From Dehalococcoidia bacterium (GTDB lineage Bacteria > Chloroflexota > Dehalococcoidia > Bin125), in NCBI GenBank assembly GCA_022828105.1, contig JAJEJC010000007.1:392885-456884 (forward strand): 64,000 nucleotides of DNA, given 5' to 3'. A program made the position numbers and the translations under genes. The notes beneath the pieces are model-generated. The model did no database searches. It was not told the origin of the DNA and was given only the letters and a program-made list of their open reading frames with translations. Shown piece by piece: positions 36,186 through 46,155 of the stretch. The number at the start of each line of letters is the position of its first letter. Position 1 is the first letter of the stretch.

Positions 36186-38261
36186 GTGACAGGCGCTGGA
36201 ACTGAATTGATCGATATTCGATCGCTGGCCGTTGGTCGTTCCCTCGCAGTGCTTGCCGGTACCGTGATCGCCGTCCTCGTCTTGGCGTTGCTCTCTGCGG
36301 ACGCGGCAGCGGACGAAGGCGCTGGGGGACACGCCGTTGCCGTCAGCGCAGGTGGAGCGCACAACTGCGTCTTGACAGCTTCAGGCGCCGTGCGGTGCTG
36401 GACAGGTTGGATTGACCCGAGGGCGCCGCAGCCTGAGGTGTTGCCTGCAGGCCGCTATCGGGCCGTGAGCGCCGGTAACGGATTCACGTGCGCCATTGAC
36501 GATCTTGATGAACTGGTCTGTGTTGGCGGGGGGCTCAGCAAACAAACGGATGCCCCGCAAGGACGGTTCAAATCGGTCAGCGCCGGAGTGAACCATTCCT
36601 GCGCCGTTCGACTGTCAGGCGCGGTCTCCTGCTGGGGCGAAGACAAGTGGGGTGAAACCAATCCGCCTCCGGGACAATTTCGCTCCGTCAGCAGTGGCTA
36701 CGACCACTCCTGTGCAGTCAAGCACTCAGGCGAGCTTCGTTGTTGGGGAGCAAACCATCGCGGCCAGAGCGAGCCGCCAATCGGCCGCTATCTGTCCGTC
36801 ACCAGCGGAAACTGGCACTCGTGCGCGGTCGGTGAGGCGCATGCGGTCGTCTGCTGGGGTATGAACCACGTCGGTCAGAGCGATGCTCCCGACGGCCGGT
36901 TTCGATCTGTCAGTGCTGGATCGATTCACACCTGCGCCTTGCGCGAGTCAGGTGCAATCATCTGTTGGGGATTGAACGACACAGGGGAAACGAACGCGCC
37001 TGACGGGACGTTTCAGTCGATTGACGCAGGAGCATCTCACAATTGTGCACTGAGGACGTCCGCCGCCGTGGTGTGCTGGGGTAGAGAACGCGACACTCGC
37101 GTCACAACGCCGCCCGACGGCGCCTTTCGCGCACTGAGCGCCAATGCATTTCACGCGTGCGCGGAACGAGAGTCGGGGTACGTCGCTTGTTGGGGTGACA
37201 ACAGCCAGGGCCAACTCGCAATTGCGTTGCCTGGACGGTTTCAGACGGTCGGCACTGGAGTCTTCCATAGCTGCGCCATCGTCGAATCTGGCACGGTGCG
37301 CTGTTGGGGTCGGGACAGGGATGTCGAATCGACTCCTCCTACTGATAGTTTCAAGGACGTCACGGCCGGCCTCGGCTTTAGCTGCGGACTGGCCAGCGAC
37401 GGCGCCGCTATCTGCTGGGGCGACGTGATCTATGGCCAGGGCCGGCCGCCGTCGGATCGGTTCAGCTCTCTCGAAGCCGGTAAGGACCACGTCTGTGGAC
37501 TGACCGAGTCAGGCGCCGTGCGCTGCTGGGGTCTGGACGAGCTGGGTCGTCTCGATGCGCCGGAGGGGCGCTTCCGGTCGCTCAGCGTGGGTGAAATGCG
37601 GTCCTGCGCCGTTCGCGAGTCAGGCGAGATCGTCTGCTGGGGTTGGAGTTGGTTTGAGCGCGGTCGGACCGATCCACCCTCAGGCCGGTTTCGCTCGGTC
37701 GGCGTAGGTTCGAATCACGCCTGTGCAGTTCGTGAGTCTGGCGAACTGTCCTGCTGGGGCGACGATAGCTTCGCGCAAGCAACACCTCCCGCAGGCCGGT
37801 TCCGCGCTGTGGACGTCGGCGCGTTGTATAGCTGTGCCATCCGGGTGACGTCTGAACTCGTCTGCTGGGGAAACACGGATTCCGTTGTGCGACCTCCGGC
37901 GGACCTTGCGGCGGATTCGCTGATCGTCGGCAGAGTCATCATCAGGCGTCTGAGAGACGGATCGGTTGAGTTCGGCTTCCGCTCCTCAGGAGGTGAGCAA
38001 TTCCTACCCACACGCCGTCTGCTCACTCAGCGCGCGCCTGTTGGACGCTGGTTTAACTCCAGCGCCGTTGTGGTCAACGGCAAAGAGCTCGGACGAATCA
38101 GCGCTCGAGTGCTCGCCGATGGCAGGATCGAATTCTCTTTCCTCGCTAGCGATGGGAAACGCATCCTCCCCTGGTGGCGCAGCCTTTCACCTCAATCCGC
38201 TGTAGACGTCTGGCTCTGGAGCAGTGAGATCGGAATCGCACCGCCTGCCGCGCCTGACTAA
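36186..38261 (+). CDS. Exported RCC1-repeat protein with two C-terminal novel modules
   Basis: From the GTG at 36186 this is 691 residues; TTG 36207 is another possible start, and neither has a good ribosome site. A hydrophobic segment with an ADAAADEG end acts as signal peptide or anchor. Fourteen RCC1-type repeats of about 37 residues follow, most with the pattern [RK]SVSAG-x-HSCA-x-ESG-x-CWG, each with two cysteines. Fourteen is enough for two seven-bladed propellers. Residues after the last repeat form two copies of a beta-rich module (37920-38075 and 38082-38237) also seen in two other exported proteins of the window. Role unknown; extracellular binding is plausible. selB follows after only nine bases. 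Confidence 0.82.
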   Translation: MTGAGTELIDIRSLAVGRSLAVLAGTVIAVLVLALLSADAAADEGAGGHAVAVSAGGAHNCVLTASGAVRCWTGWIDPRAPQPEVLPAGRYRAVSAGNGFTCAIDDLDELVCVGGGLSKQTDAPQGRFKSVSAGVNHSCAVRLSGAVSCWGEDKWGETNPPPGQFRSVSSGYDHSCAVKHSGELRCWGANHRGQSEPPIGRYLSVTSGNWHSCAVGEAHAVVCWGMNHVGQSDAPDGRFRSVSAGSIHTCALRESGAIICWGLNDTGETNAPDGTFQSIDAGASHNCALRTSAAVVCWGRERDTRVTTPPDGAFRALSANAFHACAERESGYVACWGDNSQGQLAIALPGRFQTVGTGVFHSCAIVESGTVRCWGRDRDVESTPPTDSFKDVTAGLGFSCGLASDGAAICWGDVIYGQGRPPSDRFSSLEAGKDHVCGLTESGAVRCWGLDELGRLDAPEGRFRSLSVGEMRSCAVRESGEIVCWGWSWFERGRTDPPSGRFRSVGVGSNHACAVRESGELSCWGDDSFAQATPPAGRFRAVDVGALYSCAIRVTSELVCWGNTDSVVRPPADLAADSLIVGRVIIRRLRDGSVEFGFRSSGGEQFLPTRRLLTQRAPVGRWFNSSAVVVNGKELGRISARVLADGRIEFSFLASDGKRILPWWRSLSPQSAVDVWLWSSEIGIAPPAAPD

Positions 38262-38264
38262 GCT
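38259..38264 (+). promoter_or_regulatory. TAAGCT -10 hexamer for leaderless selB
   Basis: TAAGCT, overlapping the stop codon of the RCC1 gene, ends six bases before the selB ATG, and no Shine-Dalgarno is present. The position matches the other leaderless candidates in the window, though read-through from the RCC1 gene is also possible. Confidence 0.4.
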
Positions 38265-38270
38265 AGCCAG

Positions 38271-40139
<1,869 letters not shown>

Positions 40140-40155
40140 CGCCTGCAGGGCGCTG

Positions 40156-41367
40156 TCAGGCGCTGCGTTCGACTCGGCGCACCACCCGCCGCTCGCCGCC
40201 CATGCGCAGCAGACGCGGCAGCGTCCCGTCCTGCCACAGGTAGACAATCTGGCTCGCCACCGCAATCGACGAGTAGGTTCCCGCCACGGTGCCAATGAAC
40301 AGCACCACGACGAACGGCCGGATCGTCACGCCGCCGATCAGCAACAGCGCCAGCAGCGCCAGTACCACGGTGATCGAGGTGTTCAACGAGCGGCCCAGCG
40401 ACTGCGTGATCGCCGCGTTGACCACGCGCCGGAAGTCCTCGCGCGGATCAAGCAACAGATTCTCGCGAATCCGGTCGAAGACCACGATGGTGTCGTTGAC
40501 GCTGTAGCCGATGATCGCCAGCAGCGCGGTCACGAACATCGCGTTCACTTCCAGCCCGGCCACCTGTCCGCCGATGGCGAAGGCTCCGGCGACAATCGTC
40601 ACGTCGTGCAACAGCGCGACGATGGCGGCCGAACCATAGAGGACCGGGTTGGGCAGGCGGCGGAAGGCGAGTGAGATGTAGATCAGGATCGCGACGGCCG
40701 CGACGGCGAGCGCGATTCCGGCGTCGCGCGCAATCTCAACCGAGAGCGTGCCGGAGACGGCCGAACTTTGCAGCACGACAATCGGACCGATCTCGCTCCT
40801 GAGGGCCTCGTTGATGCGTTGCCGCAGACGCTCGAGATTGCCGTCGGCAGGCTGCTCGACCCGCATCCGGAAGGCGGAGTCGGCCGTGGCCTGAATTCTC
40901 GCGCCACCCAGACCGATCGTCTCCAGCGCCGAACGCACGTCGTCCTGTGAAGCGTCACCGGGGAACCAGAATTCGGTCCGAATCTCGGACTCGTCGACAT
41001 CAACCGCCAAGCTGACGCTCGCTGGCAGCGACGCCCCCACGGCCTGGCCGATCTGATCTGCCAGCGCGAACGCGTCATCCAACGAGGCCGTTGCCAGCGT
41101 CCCCTCTACGGCAATTGTTCCGTCCTCGGCTTCAAGCACGGACAGCTCAACGCCTGCCGGGGTTTCGTCCGCGTCGGCGATATCGGCGACGGCGGCTTCG
41201 ACATCGGACACGTCGGTTTCGCCGAGGAACCGGACCTCGGTCTCCAGCCCGCCGGCGAAGTCGAGGCCGGCCTCGAACTGCCAGAGCGCCAGCCCGATCA
41301 GCGAGGGCACGATCATCAGCAGGGAGAACACGGCATAGGCGCGGCGTCGGCCGACGAAATCAATCAT
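40156..41367 (-). CDS. secF: Protein translocase subunit SecF
   Basis: Membrane subunit that works with SecD to pull proteins across the membrane, 403 residues with six membrane segments and a large extracytoplasmic domain. The hallmark GLDFAGGLETEVRF follows the first membrane segment; the second half has the SVNDTIVVFDRIRENL signature. The extracytoplasmic domain is longer than in short SecF proteins and acidic. The start overlaps the secD stop by four bases (ATGA). Confidence 0.95.
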   Translation of the reverse strand: MIDFVGRRRAYAVFSLLMIVPSLIGLALWQFEAGLDFAGGLETEVRFLGETDVSDVEAAVADIADADETPAGVELSVLEAEDGTIAVEGTLATASLDDAFALADQIGQAVGASLPASVSLAVDVDESEIRTEFWFPGDASQDDVRSALETIGLGGARIQATADSAFRMRVEQPADGNLERLRQRINEALRSEIGPIVVLQSSAVSGTLSVEIARDAGIALAVAAVAILIYISLAFRRLPNPVLYGSAAIVALLHDVTIVAGAFAIGGQVAGLEVNAMFVTALLAIIGYSVNDTIVVFDRIRENLLLDPREDFRRVVNAAITQSLGRSLNTSITVVLALLALLLIGGVTIRPFVVVLFIGTVAGTYSSIAVASQIVYLWQDGTLPRLLRMGGERRVVRRVERSA

Positions 41368-43100
41368 CTTGCGCCGCCCCCTTCACCAGAGCCGCGCGAC
41401 GGGCGCGGCTGCACGCTCATGCGGCGGACGCCGAAGGGTCGCAGGCCGGTAATCCAGCCGGTGCTAACCGCCATGTTCATGAAGTTGCGGGTGACGAAGA
41501 TCACGGTGACGAAGCTGAATCCCGTACCAACGAGCAGCGCCAGCGCAAAGGACTTGATCAGGTTCTGATTCAGCGCATCGGCGAACAGCCAGAGGATGAT
41601 CACGGTGATCAGGGTGGAGAGATTGCCATCGCGGATCGCCGGCCAGGCGCGCGCCCAGGCGGTCTCTACCGCGCCGGACAGGCTCCGCCCCAGCCGCAGC
41701 TCCTCCTTGAGCCGCTCGAAAATCAGCACGTTGCCGTCGACCGCGAAGCCGATCGACAGCACGAGGCCGGCGACACCGGCGAGCGTGAGGGTGATCGGCA
41801 CCAGCTTGAAGGTCGCCATCACTCCCGCTGCGTAAACAATCAACGCGAGCGCCGCGACCACGCCCGGCGCGCGGTAGTAGATCATCATGAACACGATGAT
41901 TGCCAGGAACGCCACGACCCCCGCCTGCACCGTGTCGATCACCGAGTCCTCGCCCAGCGTGGCGGCGACCTCCGTGCTTTGTAGCACGCGCAGGTTGATC
42001 GGCAGCGCACCGGCGCGAAGCTGCCTTCGCAGCGTGATCGCGTCTTCCTCCGACAGACCGTTGATGATCCCGCTGTCGGAGATCACCGCGTTGACTGACG
42101 GGCTGGAGATCAGCCGTCCGTCGACGAAGATGCCGAGCAAGCCGCGCGACTCGAATAACCGGCGCGTGATCTGCTCCATCAGCCGCGCGCCCTCGTCGTC
42201 GAACTCGAAGGTCAGCGCCGGCGATCCGCCCTGGTCGATGGTGCGGGAGATCGAGTCGGCGATCAGGTGGCGGCCGGTGAGCTGCACCGTCGCGCCCTCG
42301 ATGTTGATGCCCGTCGCCGGCAGCCAGCGCAGAGCCTCGGCGATGATGACGTCCTCGTTCTCCGGCGGAATGAAGTACGGATCGACCCGACGCACGAAGC
42401 GCGCATCGGCATAGGGCAAGGCAGCGTCCCAGACGTCGTCGATGGCCGCGTTGATCTGTAACCGATCCAGCTCCCGCGGCGGTTGCGGCTGCGCAGGATC
42501 AATCGAGCGGAATTCAAGCAGCGCCGTGGATCCGACGAGATCCGAAGCTTCGTCGGCGTCAACGCCGGGAATCTGGGCGTTGATCCGGTCGGCGCCGACC
42601 ACGGTCACTTCAGCCTCGGAGATGCCGAAGCCGTTGACCCGCTCCTCGATCACGCGCCGCGACTCTTTAACCGCCTCCTCAAGCGATGCGTCATCCACAT
42701 TGAGCGGGAGCACGATCTCAGTGATTCCGGGCGGCAAGGGCAGGTCGTAATCGGCGGCGTCCAGCTCGGCCAGGTCCGGGTTGAGGTCGATGATCTCGTC
42801 AAGCTCCACGTCTTCGCGGTTCAGGAATTGACTCAGCGACTCCCCGCGCCGAATCGGGGCGGCCTCGCCCGCCACTTCGAGCGTGATCGACACGCCGCCG
42901 GCGAGGTCGAGGCCGAGCCGGAACTCGTCGCGGGTCCAGTCGCCGACCGAAACGCCGCCGCCCTCGGGCCAGGGAATGAAGCTGGGTAGATAGCGATCGG
43001 GATTGCCCGGCCACGACGCCGCGATCGCGAAGGCGGTCAGGATCAAGATCAGCGCGAAGATGTAGGCATCGCGGAACTTGAAGCGTCTGATGAAGCCCAT
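41364..43100 (-). CDS. secD: Protein translocase subunit SecD, with a LysM-like insertion
   Basis: A 578-residue translocase subunit with six membrane segments. After the first segment comes RLGLDLAGGVSITLEV, the SecD hallmark. Residues 81-133 are an insertion between that strand and the first helix of the P1 domain. It resembles a LysM repeat (GESL, IIDLNPDL, PPGITEIVLP) and closely matches an insertion in the ABC permease at 27946. The helix SRRVIEERVNGFGISEAEV and the membrane half (GFAVDGNVLIFERLKEEL) are normal. It is coupled to secF and lies 162 bases after yajC; the gap shows no feature I can assign. Confidence 0.94.
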   Translation of the reverse strand: MGFIRRFKFRDAYIFALILILTAFAIAASWPGNPDRYLPSFIPWPEGGGVSVGDWTRDEFRLGLDLAGGVSITLEVAGEAAPIRRGESLSQFLNREDVELDEIIDLNPDLAELDAADYDLPLPPGITEIVLPLNVDDASLEEAVKESRRVIEERVNGFGISEAEVTVVGADRINAQIPGVDADEASDLVGSTALLEFRSIDPAQPQPPRELDRLQINAAIDDVWDAALPYADARFVRRVDPYFIPPENEDVIIAEALRWLPATGINIEGATVQLTGRHLIADSISRTIDQGGSPALTFEFDDEGARLMEQITRRLFESRGLLGIFVDGRLISSPSVNAVISDSGIINGLSEEDAITLRRQLRAGALPINLRVLQSTEVAATLGEDSVIDTVQAGVVAFLAIIVFMMIYYRAPGVVAALALIVYAAGVMATFKLVPITLTLAGVAGLVLSIGFAVDGNVLIFERLKEELRLGRSLSGAVETAWARAWPAIRDGNLSTLITVIILWLFADALNQNLIKSFALALLVGTGFSFVTVIFVTRNFMNMAVSTGWITGLRPFGVRRMSVQPRPSRGSGEGGGAR

Positions 43101-43262
43101 GGACTCTCGCGCCGCCCGTCAACAGCCAGATCGTCGTGACACGTGCATCGACCACCATGTCCACACGTGCGCGAATCGGTTATGTCTGATCAGCATACGG
43201 AGCGTTGCCCTTGTGTTCAGCAACCGTGATACGACCCAAGTCCCACGCGCCGCAGGGACAGC

Positions 43263-43583
43263 TCACTCGTCAGACCGGTCTTTCTCATCGTCTTCGACCT
43301 CCTCGTCCCAGTCGGCTGAGTCGATCCGTTCTTCCACCGCGGCAGTTCTCGCCCGTACGACGACGTTCTCCGAGAGTCGAAGGAGCACAATCATCGGCCC
43401 GTCTTCGGGTGTTTCCACGCCTTCCACTTCCGCGATCAGCCCGCCCCTGGTCAGCACGGTGTCGCCAACTTGCAGCTCGTTCAGGTCGCGTTGGCGGCGT
43501 CGTTCCTCTGAGCGCGTCGGCCGAATGAAGAAGAGATAGAAGAGCGCAACGACCAGCAATGTGATCAGGATGACTTCGGTCAT
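43263..43583 (-). CDS. yajC: Preprotein translocase accessory subunit YajC
   Basis: A 106-residue protein with one N-terminal membrane segment (ILITLLVVALFYLFFIRP), the conserved RRRQRDLNELQVGDTVLTRGG, and an acidic C-terminal tail. It starts at ATG 43583; the frame upstream overlaps cca and is not coding. YajC associates with SecDF, and the order yajC-secD-secF is conserved. It lies 29 bases after cca. Confidence 0.93.
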   Translation of the reverse strand: MTEVILITLLVVALFYLFFIRPTRSEERRRQRDLNELQVGDTVLTRGGLIAEVEGVETPEDGPMIVLLRLSENVVVRARTAAVEERIDSADWDEEVEDDEKDRSDE

Positions 43584-43612
43584 GGCGTCATGCTCCTCGG
43601 TGCACGGCGGCC

Positions 43613-45079
43613 TCAGGCGACCGCGCTGTCCTTCGATGCATCGGCAAGTGCGCGCGCCAGCTGCTTCGCCTGATCGACGCTGGCGACCTCGCCGAGCGCG
43701 GCCGCCTCGTCGATCTTCGCACGAATCTCGCCAACGAGCGGCCCCGGCGCGAGCCCCGTCACCGCCATGATCTCGTGACCGTCGAGGATGACACCGCTGC
43801 TCACCCGCTCCTGCGGCTGCCAGGCCACAATCCGGCCAACGTGCGCGGCATACGCGGGCCATCGTGGCAGCAACGCCTTCGGGCCCGCCGTGGCCAGGGA
43901 GTCGGCGAGGAAGAGCCAGCAGAGCGGCACAATCGCCTCTCCCAGGGCTCTGTGAAATCGGTGCAACGCGCGATCGGTGGGAGGCTTGCCCGGCGAATTC
44001 ACCTGTCCCGGCCGCAAGTGCTGCTCGATCAGCAGACCGATTTGCTCGACAATCCGGTTCGGAGCGCGCAACGAACGAAGTCTCGTTGCAGCCAGCTCGG
44101 CGCCAAGTTCCGAGTGACCGAAGAAGTGGGTCGAACCGTCTGCGTCGAGGCTGCGGGTCTCGGGCTTGCCAATGTCGTGCAGCAGCGTGGCCAGTCGCAG
44201 CGGCACGCGCCAGGCATCGAGCGCGGCCCGCACGTCAGGCATCGACAGGAGCGGTTCCAGTTCGCGTCGAACGGCCGCCGCCCGTGTCGCGCGAGGGGGG
44301 CAATGCGCCGTCAACGCGATCAGCCAGCGGACCGCGTCGATCTGATGCCAGAACACGTCGCGTCGATGCACGGGCCTCTGATCGACGCCGCGTCCGAGGG
44401 CCAACTCCGGGAACAGGCGGTCCAGCAGACCGCTCTGCTCGAGACGACGCAGCGCCCAGGGCAGCCGGTCGCACTCGAAGATGCGCCGCAGTTCGTCCCA
44501 GCGGCGCTCGGCGGCTGCGCGGTCGATCAATGCCGCGTCGCGGCGGATCGCCGCGCGCAACTCGGCGTCGGGACGCCAACCGCCTTCGGCTTCCAGGCGA
44601 ATCGACCGTAACATGCGCAGGGGATCGTCCAGGAACGCCTCGCCGGAGACCAGGCGCAGCATCCGAGCGGCGGCATCGGAGCGGCCTCCGTGCGGATCGA
44701 TCAGCGAACCGGCGAGTTGCCCGCGACGAAACTCGCCCAGCGGCACGGCCATTGCATTGACGGTGAAATCTCTCCGGCGCAGATCGCGCTCGATATCGCC
44801 GTCCGGCAGATTCCAGACATCGATCTGGCCGTCGGGCAACGGAATTCGCCAGACATCGAAGTGGGCGCTGAGTTTCACGGCGGGCGCATCAAGCGCCTGG
44901 GTCGCTCGCCGGGTCCACTCCTCGGCGTCCGCGACGGCCAGGTCGATGTCGAAGTCGTCGAGCGACTCACCGGCCAGCGCATCGCGCACTGCGCCGCCGA
45001 CCACCCAGACTCCATCCGCATCCAGCGCGGACATTGCCTTCGCCGCCTCAGGCGTCATCGTGCGTGTCGTCTTCGTCAT
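43613..45079 (-). CDS. cca: CCA tRNA nucleotidyltransferase with HD domain
   Basis: A class II nucleotidyltransferase of 488 residues that adds or repairs the 3' CCA end of tRNAs; poly(A) polymerase relatives look similar. GGAVRD (near residue 28) and the metal-binding DFDID carry the active site; RDFTVNAMA and DDPLRMLRSIR follow. The C-terminal part contains an HD-type phosphohydrolase motif, LLHDIGKPETR with a later HFFGHSELGAELA. Starts at 45079 or 45058 both overlap the end of def, and neither has a strong ribosome site. Confidence 0.88.
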   Translation of the reverse strand: MTKTTRTMTPEAAKAMSALDADGVWVVGGAVRDALAGESLDDFDIDLAVADAEEWTRRATQALDAPAVKLSAHFDVWRIPLPDGQIDVWNLPDGDIERDLRRRDFTVNAMAVPLGEFRRGQLAGSLIDPHGGRSDAAARMLRLVSGEAFLDDPLRMLRSIRLEAEGGWRPDAELRAAIRRDAALIDRAAAERRWDELRRIFECDRLPWALRRLEQSGLLDRLFPELALGRGVDQRPVHRRDVFWHQIDAVRWLIALTAHCPPRATRAAAVRRELEPLLSMPDVRAALDAWRVPLRLATLLHDIGKPETRSLDADGSTHFFGHSELGAELAATRLRSLRAPNRIVEQIGLLIEQHLRPGQVNSPGKPPTDRALHRFHRALGEAIVPLCWLFLADSLATAGPKALLPRWPAYAAHVGRIVAWQPQERVSSGVILDGHEIMAVTGLAPGPLVGEIRAKIDEAAALGEVASVDQAKQLARALADASKDSAVA

Positions 45080-45566
45080 CGGCCATCATCTCATCGAGTG
45101 TCCAGAGTTGATCGATGCTGGGCACGTGGTCGATGTAGACGCGCCCGTTGATGTGGTCGATCTCGTGCTCCAGGCACTGGGCGAGCAGGTCGTCCTCGGC
45201 GCGGACGCGAATCTCGCGGCCGGAGATATCCTGCGCCTTTGCCAGGACCCGGCTCGAACGGGTCACGCGTCCACGATAGCCGGGCACGCTCAGGCAGCCC
45301 TCGATCAACTCTCGTTCACCGTTGCGCTTGACGACCTCGGGATTGATCATCACGAACGGCCGCTCGCCCGGCATGCCGATCACGACGACACGCAGGCCGA
45401 CGCCGATCTGGGGCGCGGCGATTCCGACGCCGTGTGCGGCGTTCATCGAATCGATCATGTCGGCCACCAGCGCTCGCAACGAGGCGTCGAAGTTGCGCAC
45501 GCGCCGCGCGGGCTGGCGTAGCACGCCGGCGTCTCGCGGGAGCGTGGTGATTCGGTGGATGGCCAT
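45048..45566 (-). CDS. def: Peptide deformylase
   Basis: Removes the formyl group from the N-terminal Met of new proteins, 172 residues from ATG 45566. The three deformylase motifs are present: GVGIAAPQIG, EGCLSVPG and HEIDHINGR, whose Cys and two His bind the metal. A TTG at 45590 that overlaps the purE stop is another possible start, but the ATG gives the usual MAI-type beginning. The gene lies between purE and cca on the same strand. Confidence 0.94.
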   Translation of the reverse strand: MAIHRITTLPRDAGVLRQPARRVRNFDASLRALVADMIDSMNAAHGVGIAAPQIGVGLRVVVIGMPGERPFVMINPEVVKRNGERELIEGCLSVPGYRGRVTRSSRVLAKAQDISGREIRVRAEDDLLAQCLEHEIDHINGRVYIDHVPSIDQLWTLDEMMADDEDDTHDDA

Positions 45567-45586
45567 CGGGATGCCGCTCGGTCGAC

Positions 45587-46084
45587 TCAATCCAGCGTGG
45601 GATGCGGCTGGCTCAACTGTTCTGCGGCCCGCTGCTCCCTGTCCCGATCAACAGCGGCCGCGATCTCAGGATCCGAGAGGGCGAGCATGCGGCCGGCGAG
45701 CAACGCGGCGTTGACCGCTCCGGTGCGGCCGATCGCGACCGTGGCGACCGGCACGCCGCGCGGCATCTGGGACATCGAGAGCAGCGAGTCGAGGCCGTCG
45801 GTCGCCCAGCCCTTGACGGGAACGCCGATCACGGGGAGCGGCGTCTTGGCCGCAACCGCTCCGGGCAGCGCCGCCGCGCCGCCGGCGGCGGCAATGATCA
45901 CCTTGATTCCACGGCCCTGTGCCTCTGCCGCATATTCGGCCGTTTCGTCGGGCGTGCGGTGCGCCGAGAGCACCCGAGCCTCCCAGGAGATGCCCAGCGA
46001 CTCCAACGTCGTGGCCGTGTTCTTGATCGTCTCCCAGTCCGAATGCGAACCCATCATCACACCAACCAGCGGTCCGTCGGCCAT
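45587..46084 (-). CDS. purE: 5-(carboxyamino)imidazole ribonucleotide mutase
   Basis: Purine synthesis enzyme moving the carboxyl group of N5-CAIR to carbon 4, 165 residues. The N-terminal MGSHSDWETIKN and SAHRTPDET, and the central AAAGGAAALPGAVA, are diagnostic. The partner purK is not adjacent. AAGGGAA lies ten bases before the start. It diverges from leuS, with 71 bases between the starts, and heads the block purE-def-cca-yajC-secDF. Confidence 0.95.
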   Translation of the reverse strand: MADGPLVGVMMGSHSDWETIKNTATTLESLGISWEARVLSAHRTPDETAEYAAEAQGRGIKVIIAAAGGAAALPGAVAAKTPLPVIGVPVKGWATDGLDSLLSMSQMPRGVPVATVAIGRTGAVNAALLAGRMLALSDPEIAAAVDRDREQRAAEQLSQPHPTLD

Positions 46085-46143
46085 AGCGCACGTATTCCCT
46101 TCTGCTCGGCTCTTCCGGATTTCGAACTCAAGATACCCCCGTG

Positions 46144-46149
46144 TAATCT
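46144..46149 (+). promoter_or_regulatory. TAATCT -10 hexamer for leaderless leuS
   Basis: TAATCT ends six bases before the leuS ATG and no Shine-Dalgarno is present. TTCGAA at 46121-46126 is 17 bases upstream and could be a weak -35 element. Confidence 0.5.
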
Positions 46150-46155
46150 GGCACT

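Noticed and set aside
37700-37720. A GGTTCGAATC string as in the T arm of a tRNA
   Set aside because: It lies in the RCC1 coding region and no acceptor stem or anticodon arm fits around it.
36340-37900. Evenly spaced DNA repeats that might be a CRISPR array
   Set aside because: They are degenerate at DNA level, have a period of about 111 bases and encode RCC1 protein repeats in frame.
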